5,773 nucleotides of DNA from Calditrichia bacterium (lineage in GTDB: Bacteria; Calditrichota; Calditrichia; RBG-13-44-9): positions 1 to 5,773 of the forward strand of contig JALXCH010000317.1 in assembly GCA_026991005.1 (NCBI GenBank), read 5' to 3'. The notes under the pieces were generated by a model, which was not told the DNA's origin, did no database searches, and saw only the letters and a list, made by a program, of their open reading frames with translations. Shown in pieces: positions 5,396 through 5,773 of this stretch (positions are counted from its first letter, which is position 1; every line of letters starts with the position of its first letter). The translations under genes were made by a program, and so were the position numbers.

Positions 5396-5773
5396 ATGCA
5401 CAAATGGCTGGTATTTTTCCTGTTATTCTTTTCCGCGCTTCCCGCGCAAAATTTGCTCCTCTGGAACGGGGAAACCCCGAATATCGATTCCTGCCAGTTC
5501 TACTATGGCTCTGCCGATAGCCTCCACGCTTATCAGGGCACTTACTGCTTCCAGGGAATTCCCGACCCCTGGCATTCCCCGGGAATTAACTTACAATGCC
5601 AGGGGAGCTGGCGAGCCGACCTCTCCGGTTATGACGAAATCTGGTTCTATGCCCGTTGTAACCAGACCGGAAAGACATTCGATTTCAGCATCTACGGCTG
5701 GCCCCATACCAGCCGCGCCGTGAACATCGATCCCTACATTGTGGGCGGCGGTGGATTGGATACCGTGTACAAA
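5396..5773 (+). CDS. Exported protein of unknown function, N-terminal part (runs off the right edge)
   Basis: 126 residues are visible and the frame is still open at the edge. MHKWLVFFLLFFSALPAQ (1-18) is a typical Sec signal peptide with cleavage expected after PAQ, so the product is periplasmic or secreted. The mature part (LLLWNGETPNIDSC onward) is rich in aromatic residues and has a DLSGYDEIWFYARC strand (75-88) and FDFSIYGWP (95-103). This resembles the beta-sandwich fold of carbohydrate-binding or galactose-binding-like domains found ahead of catalytic or adhesion modules; the resemblance is by pattern only. Four cysteines (33, 51, 68, 88) could form two disulfides after export. Earlier in-frame ATGs at 5369 and 5381 would lengthen the n-region; 5396 is preferred because it gives a compact signal peptide behind a weak GGGCGGA site. 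Function is unknown. Confidence 0.75.
   Translation, partial: MHKWLVFFLLFFSALPAQNLLLWNGETPNIDSCQFYYGSADSLHAYQGTYCFQGIPDPWHSPGINLQCQGSWRADLSGYDEIWFYARCNQTGKTFDFSIYGWPHTSRAVNIDPYIVGGGGLDTVYK

Overview
The window most likely comes from a Gram-negative bacterium of the FCB superphylum (Bacteroidota, Ignavibacteria, Calditrichota and relatives). The best evidence is two copies of a TAAATTTG promoter element, one before the tRNA and one before rpsT. Each sits exactly 20 nt after a TTTG-like box, which matches the Bacteroidetes -33/-7 promoter type (TTTG / TAnnTTTG). An outer-membrane polysaccharide-export lipoprotein and several exported proteins support a two-membrane cell. I cannot name the genus.

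Minus strand, about 4516 down to 1. Transcription runs right to left. An exported M14-type zinc carboxypeptidase (4516-2717) overlaps by 11 bp a dGTPase-like HD phosphohydrolase (2727-1468). After a 281-bp gap comes a Wza-like polysaccharide-export lipoprotein (1186-314). Twelve bases further on an ExeA/GspA-type AAA ATPase (from 301) runs off the left edge. The last two genes look like the start of an exopolysaccharide export/assembly operon continuing beyond the window.

The 281-bp gap between the dGTPase and the export gene holds no convincing gene but has notable structure. Read on the minus strand, it contains a nested double stem (1437-1363), a sequence resembling the ops/JUMPstart element of polysaccharide operons (1358-1347), and a weak AT-rich hairpin with a U-rich tail (1306-1287). 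This order could form an attenuation/antitermination leader. It is the most interesting unexplained stretch here, but the case rests only on inspection.

Plus strand, about 4673 to the right edge. A promoter, tRNA-Arg(CCG) and its terminator are followed directly by a second promoter, rpsT (ribosomal protein S20) and a strong intrinsic terminator. After a 183-bp spacer, an exported protein of unknown function (5396 onward) runs off the right edge; its visible part resembles a beta-sandwich or carbohydrate-binding domain. The tRNA/rpsT block and the carboxypeptidase-dGTPase pair are divergent housekeeping-type units. I see no mobile element, CRISPR array or phage gene.
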